In this document: piece after piece, positions 60,396 to 64,000 of the stretch
Numbering within the stretch: position 1 is the stretch's first letter
How the letters are laid out: each line of letters begins with the position of its first letter
Assembly: GCA_948474755.1 (NCBI GenBank)
Contig: CAOLHI010001135.1
Location: forward strand, 1-64,000
Source: Ctenosaura bakeri
Taxonomy: Eukaryota; Chordata; Lepidosauria; Squamata; Iguanidae
Direction of reading: 5' to 3'
DNA length: 64,000 nucleotides
The notes under the pieces: generated by a model
What the model was told of the DNA's origin: nothing
Database searches by the model: none
Seen by the model: the letters and a program-made list of their open reading frames with translations, nothing else
Made by a program: the position numbers and the translations under genes

Positions 60396-60797
60396 GGCCC
60401 TTTTCTCACGCAGTTTCTTTTGTGAGAGGGCCCCTTGAGCGTCACGTAAATGGGAGCGGCGGTCCGTACGACGCACTCCCATTTACGTGATGTTCATGAG
60501 CCTAGAGCATGGATTTTTTTTATTTTCGGCTCTAAGCCAAAAATGCTGCGCGGTCGCGCAATGCTCCCAGGGCCCGCGTGCACTTACCTGCCCTGCGGTA
60601 TGTCATCCCAGGCGCGCCGGTCGCGCTTCCTCCCCCAGCGCAGCCTACACTGCGGAAGGAAGGGGTGGGGCAGTTGCGCGACCAGGAAGCCAGCTGCAGG
60701 ACGAAGGAGCAGTGAAGAGAGCACCTCGCGCAAGAACCTGCTTGCGCAAATGGCACCCCCCACCTCCACGATAAGGTAACATGTTGAAAAGGCCTAA
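60393..60797. mobile_element. GGCC-TIR DNA element, CpG-rich
   Basis: The element proper is 60396-60794 (399 bp). It starts GGCCCTTTTCTCACGC and ends TTGAAAAGGCC. The flanks are TTA and TAA. Right behind the left end is GTGAGAGGGCC (60422-60432), an inverted copy of the terminus. A perfect 15-bp hairpin (TCACGTAAATGGGAG, 60442-60456, with 60476-60490) follows. The centre is very CpG-rich (GCGCGGTCGCGC, GGCGCGCCGGTCGCGC). The overlapping open frames come from this composition. The high CpG content suggests recent insertion or low methylation. Confidence 0.82.
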
Positions 60798-60943
60798 GAC
60801 ATGACACAAAAGGAAAAGGGGATGGCAGTATAGGAGGGAATTGGATAATAGTGTCCAGGTAGGTGGTTCAATGGAATGGTGGGTTCCTTGAATGTGATTG
60901 GTTGGTCTTCTGCCAAAGGAGCTTATCTAGGAAAAAATATTTA

Positions 60944-60984
60944 TTTATTTATCGAATTTATACCCCGCTTTTCTTCCTTAGAGA
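60944..60984 (-). repeat. L2-like LINE 3' tail fragment
   Basis: TATTTATTTATTTATCGAAT followed by TTATACCCCGCTTTTCTTCC is the reverse of the GCGGGGTATAAAT-(AAAT)n L2-like ending, as at 486-535. Confidence 0.45.
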
Positions 60985-61324
60985 GACAGAGATAGTTGAA
61001 GGCTACAGAAGAATGCATAGAGAAAAGCTCCTGTAGCAAAAAACCTGAATGTGAGTCATTGGTGGACTAGAAAGAAGACTTCAGGAACTGTAAACATACA
61101 GGGCTCTCTTGATTCAATGTATGTATGTACTGATTGTTGTGCTTTAGAGCACTGGCTATGAGGTGTTTGAGGGTAATTGATCTGTGCAAGTAAGGAACAA
61201 AAATGGAACCAGAATCTCTTAACTATTAGTGAAAGAAATCAGTAAAAGTAAATGGTGCAGTAAGAAATAAGAACTGCTTGTAAAATAATTACTCTGTGTG
61301 TACATACGCACACATGCATAGGGA

Positions 61325-61327
<3 letters not shown>

Positions 61328-61362
<35 letters not shown>

Positions 61363-61404
61363 ATTAGCAAATTATATGTATGTGTGTGTGTGTGTGTGTG
61401 TGTA
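61328..61404. repeat. (TA)n and (TG)n microsatellites
   Basis: About sixteen TA units at 61328-61359, then 20 bp of TAATTAGCAAATTATATG and a (TG)n run to 61404. The TA part can extrude as a cruciform. Confidence 0.95.
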
Positions 61405-63065
61405 TAGCTAAATTGATGAAATGGACTGCTAATTTGATGACTACACATCTATGCCACTGACCAAGGGCACAAACAGGATGAGTCAAGCACAGCAGAGTGT
61501 AAGAGAGGTACATTTACTATGAAAAGTGGTGGCCACTGAAAGATAAAGCAACAATGATTATTCACTTAAAATAAAAGTAATATGCCACAATGTGATGATA
61601 TCATTGAGTCATTTGACAGGGCAAATGTTTAAATGTGGTGGTCAGCAGTACCTTTCCTCTCCATTTGAACATAGCCACAACCATTAAGGATTTGAACAGT
61701 TGCTTAAAGAAGGATATTTAGTGAAATAAATGAAGTATTGCAACTACAATCCTAAATATGTCTAGTTGAAAAGAAGCCCTACTGATTTCAGTGGGAATTA
61801 TGTCTGAGTGGACATGTGCTGAATTACTCTGTAATGCTATTATGTTATATCTGTTCTCAGGTTTCCCACACTAGCTCAATAATTCACAATATTAATTGTT
61901 GCAATATTCATAGATAACCTGGTAATGCAATTTGTTCATTACTAAGCTGGATTTTTCCCCCCAAGGAATTAATTTTTTAGCAGACAGTTCAAAGGATAAG
62001 ATTATAGGATTAACAATTATGTGTGAATATCTGGAATACCTAGAACAAAACATACTGGCGCAATCTGTTCCCTAGAGATATTCCAGTAAACTCAGCAGGA
62101 TTGCTACTAGTTTAAATTGAGCTATGTGTCACTTGGAGAGTAAAGAATTTATGAATCCAGTTATCCATTTTTCATCAGCAAAGACTATTTGAATTAGTGT
62201 TAATCAGCTTCTGATAGCACACTTCTTCTTGACCAATAAATGTACTGAAAGCACATAAATGCTTACTTCACTCATCCAGCCATTTACTCGCTGATCCATA
62301 AGTAAAGTAGATTTTCCTATAATTCTTTTCAGTAAATAATATGACATTGTTATGTTCTGATTTTTGACATTATCATAGCTAAGTGATAACTCATTGAAAA
62401 TGATATAGAAAAGAAGGCAGGTCATAAACATTTTTGAGCTGTTGATGTGTTTAATAAAATGTTAGGAATATTTAGAGATGAGGATAATTTTGTTCAGTTT
62501 CCATTTGATATAAAGCTACCAAATTTGCTCTTCTAGAACACAGTCAACTTTTTCATATTTGCACTTTTTATAGATTTCTGGTGCAGTTCTTCAAACATAA
62601 AAGGCAAAAAGAAAATGCAAATATTTGACAAGAGTACATGTATATGTGTCTGTTTAGGAGAAATACATCAGCAATATATATACATGTCTACACTGTTTCA
62701 ACCTTCCCTCTCCTTTAAGAAAAAAGCTTTTGTGGAAACAGTATGGCATGGACTGATAGCTGGAAAAAGTGGAAAGTAACACTCTTCCCAAGGAATATGA
62801 AGTACAGAGATATCTGAATTCAATATACTCCCTCCATTTTTAATTGACCAATTATATAGGGAAGAACAGAACCATCCATTTTCAGTCCATGACAGTTTCA
62901 TAATAGTATCATCATAGATCAATTCTGTCATTTTTTAAACGTTAACCTCCATTTCTTTTTCACTCCCCCTCCCATTTTGTTATGTCAATTGGTGCAACAT
63001 TCTTCATCACAAAAGTCTGAGAAATGCAATGCAAATGCTGAAAGAGAGCTTCATTTTAATCTATA

Positions 63066-64000
63066 CATAGAACCATAGAGTTGGAAGAGACCACAACAGC
63101 TATCAAATCCAAAACATTGCCATGCAGTAATGCATCATCAAAGCACTCCTGACAGATGCCCATCCAGGTGCTGATTAAAAACTTCCAGAGAGAGAGAGAT
63201 TCCACCACATTCCCAGGCAGCATATTCCACTGTCAAACTTCTCTTAACGTCAGGATGTTCTTCCTAATATTTAGATAGAATCTCATCTCCTGAAGTTTGA
63301 AGCCATTGCCCCATGTCCTAGTTTCTGGAACAGCAGAAAACAAGCTTGTTCCATCTTCCATATGACATGCCTTCAAATATATATACATGGTTATCATGTC
63401 ACATCTTAACATTATCTTCTCCAAGCTAAACATACACAGCTCCCTTTCTTCATAGGGCATAGTTTCCAGGCCTTTTGGCATTTTGGTCTCCCTCTTCTGG
63501 ATACCTTCTAGCTTGTCAATATTCTTTCTGAACTGTGGTGCCCAGAACTATACACAGTATTCCAGGTGGAATCTGACCAAAGCAGATTAGAGTGGTACTG
63601 TTTCTTCCTTTGATCTATTTACTGTACTCTTATTGGTGCAGCCTAGAATTACATTGGCTTTTTTAGCTGCTGCATCACACTGTTGGCTTATGTTCAGCCT
63701 GTGGTCTACTAAATCCCTTTCACAGTTACTGTGATCAAATCAGATACCCCATCCTATACCTGGGCATTTCATTTTTTTTCTGCTTGAGTGTAATACCTTA
63801 CAGTTTTCCCTGTTGAAATTCATTCTGTTACTTTTGGTGGCGCTCTTCAAACCATTAAGGTCATTTTGAATTCTGATCGTGTTCTTTGTAGTATTAGCTA
63901 CCCCTACTAATTTGGTATCATCTGAAAATTTGATAAGAATGCCCTCTATTTCATTATCCAAGTCATTTATAAAGATGTTGAATAGCACTGGGCCCAAGAT
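63066..64000 (-). pseudogene. CR1 LINE, 3' part, runs off the window
   Basis: On the minus strand, 63997-63740 encodes GPVLFNIFINDLDNEIEG and then FSDDTKLVG, the reverse transcriptase blocks with the FxDD catalytic pair intact, followed by NCKVLH. After frameshifts, 63481-63233 encodes KGLETMPYEERELC, MYIYLKACHMEDG and FYLNIRKNILTLREV, the C-terminal end. The 3' untranslated part ends at 63066-63090 with the reverse of CCATAGAGTTGGAAGAGACC. It pairs with the copy at 34108-34690. The frames are broken, and the 5' part lies beyond the window. Confidence 0.93.

Larger units (their letters stand above)
60798..63065. other. Noncoding stretch with dinucleotide repeats
   Basis: Holds the L2-like tail at 60944-60984, the TA/TG tract at 61328-61404, and a dispersed reptile repeat near 61745-61840 (CAATCCTAAATATGTC, CCCTACTGATTTCAGTGGG, GAGTGGACATGTGC). 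Nothing else is assignable. Confidence 0.5.

Noticed and set aside
60450..60807. Overlapping open frames of about 90-110 aa on both strands
   Set aside because: They lie inside a CpG-rich nonautonomous transposon (60396-60794). Frames on both strands arise from GC-rich composition, and none has a recognised domain.
1..64000. CRISPR arrays, operons, phage or bacterial mobile elements
   Set aside because: No spaced direct repeats, ribosome-binding sites or dense coding. All repeats and LINE remnants are of vertebrate type.

Overview
This window looks like vertebrate nuclear DNA, most likely from a squamate reptile (lizard or snake). It is AT-rich, has no long open reading frame, and carries a squamate-typical set of repeats. 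These are CR1 retrotransposons ending in the ATTCTATG-type tail, an RTE/BovB-like LINE, tRNA-derived Sauria-type SINEs and one 5S rRNA-derived SINE with BovB-like tails, an L2-like LINE, hAT and Tigger-like nonautonomous DNA transposons, and Helitrons. The species cannot be named from the sequence. No complete protein-coding gene, RNA gene, CRISPR array or bacterial feature is visible. The best reading is a gene desert or large intron that has collected transposons.

Layout. 1-10.6 kb: mostly unique DNA with a Tigger-like MITE (2379-2607) and one GGCC-TIR element (6320-6707). 10.6-18.9 kb is the densest transposon cluster. It holds two hAT copies in opposite orientation (10594-11409 and 14955-16236), a local 115-bp duplication (11.58 and 12.26 kb), a possible terminal exon (12911), a short hAT MITE (13553-13941), an interrupted palindromic MITE (13956-14886), and three GGCC-TIR elements (14970-15454 inside the second hAT, 18032-18197, 18399-18854). 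21.3 kb: another GGCC-TIR element. 25.1 kb: the 5S-derived SINE. 27.0-29.9 kb: a decayed, nearly full-length RTE/BovB-like LINE on the minus strand. 31.4-34.7 kb: an L2-like 3' end, a 741-bp GGCC-TIR element and a CR1 3' end. 36.8-38.4 kb: a SINE, a Helitron and an L2-like tail. 43.7 kb: a SINE with clear target duplications. 48.1-49.6 kb: a SINE split by a MITE, then a second RTE fragment. 52.7-53.4 kb: a second Helitron. 54.9 kb: a second short hAT MITE. 60.4 kb: a GC-rich GGCC-TIR element. 63.1-64.0 kb: a CR1 that runs off the window end.

The most notable signal is a set of eight nonautonomous DNA elements sharing a terminal inverted repeat close to GGCC(C/A)TTTYC.CAC. Their flanks fit 3-bp target duplications, exact in four cases. 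Several carry perfect internal hairpins, and two copies show matching (covarying) changes in the two arms of a hairpin. One sits inside a hAT whose sister copy at 10.6-11.4 kb provides the unoccupied site. I found no coding system that could be called new; the interest lies in transposon biology and nested-insertion history.
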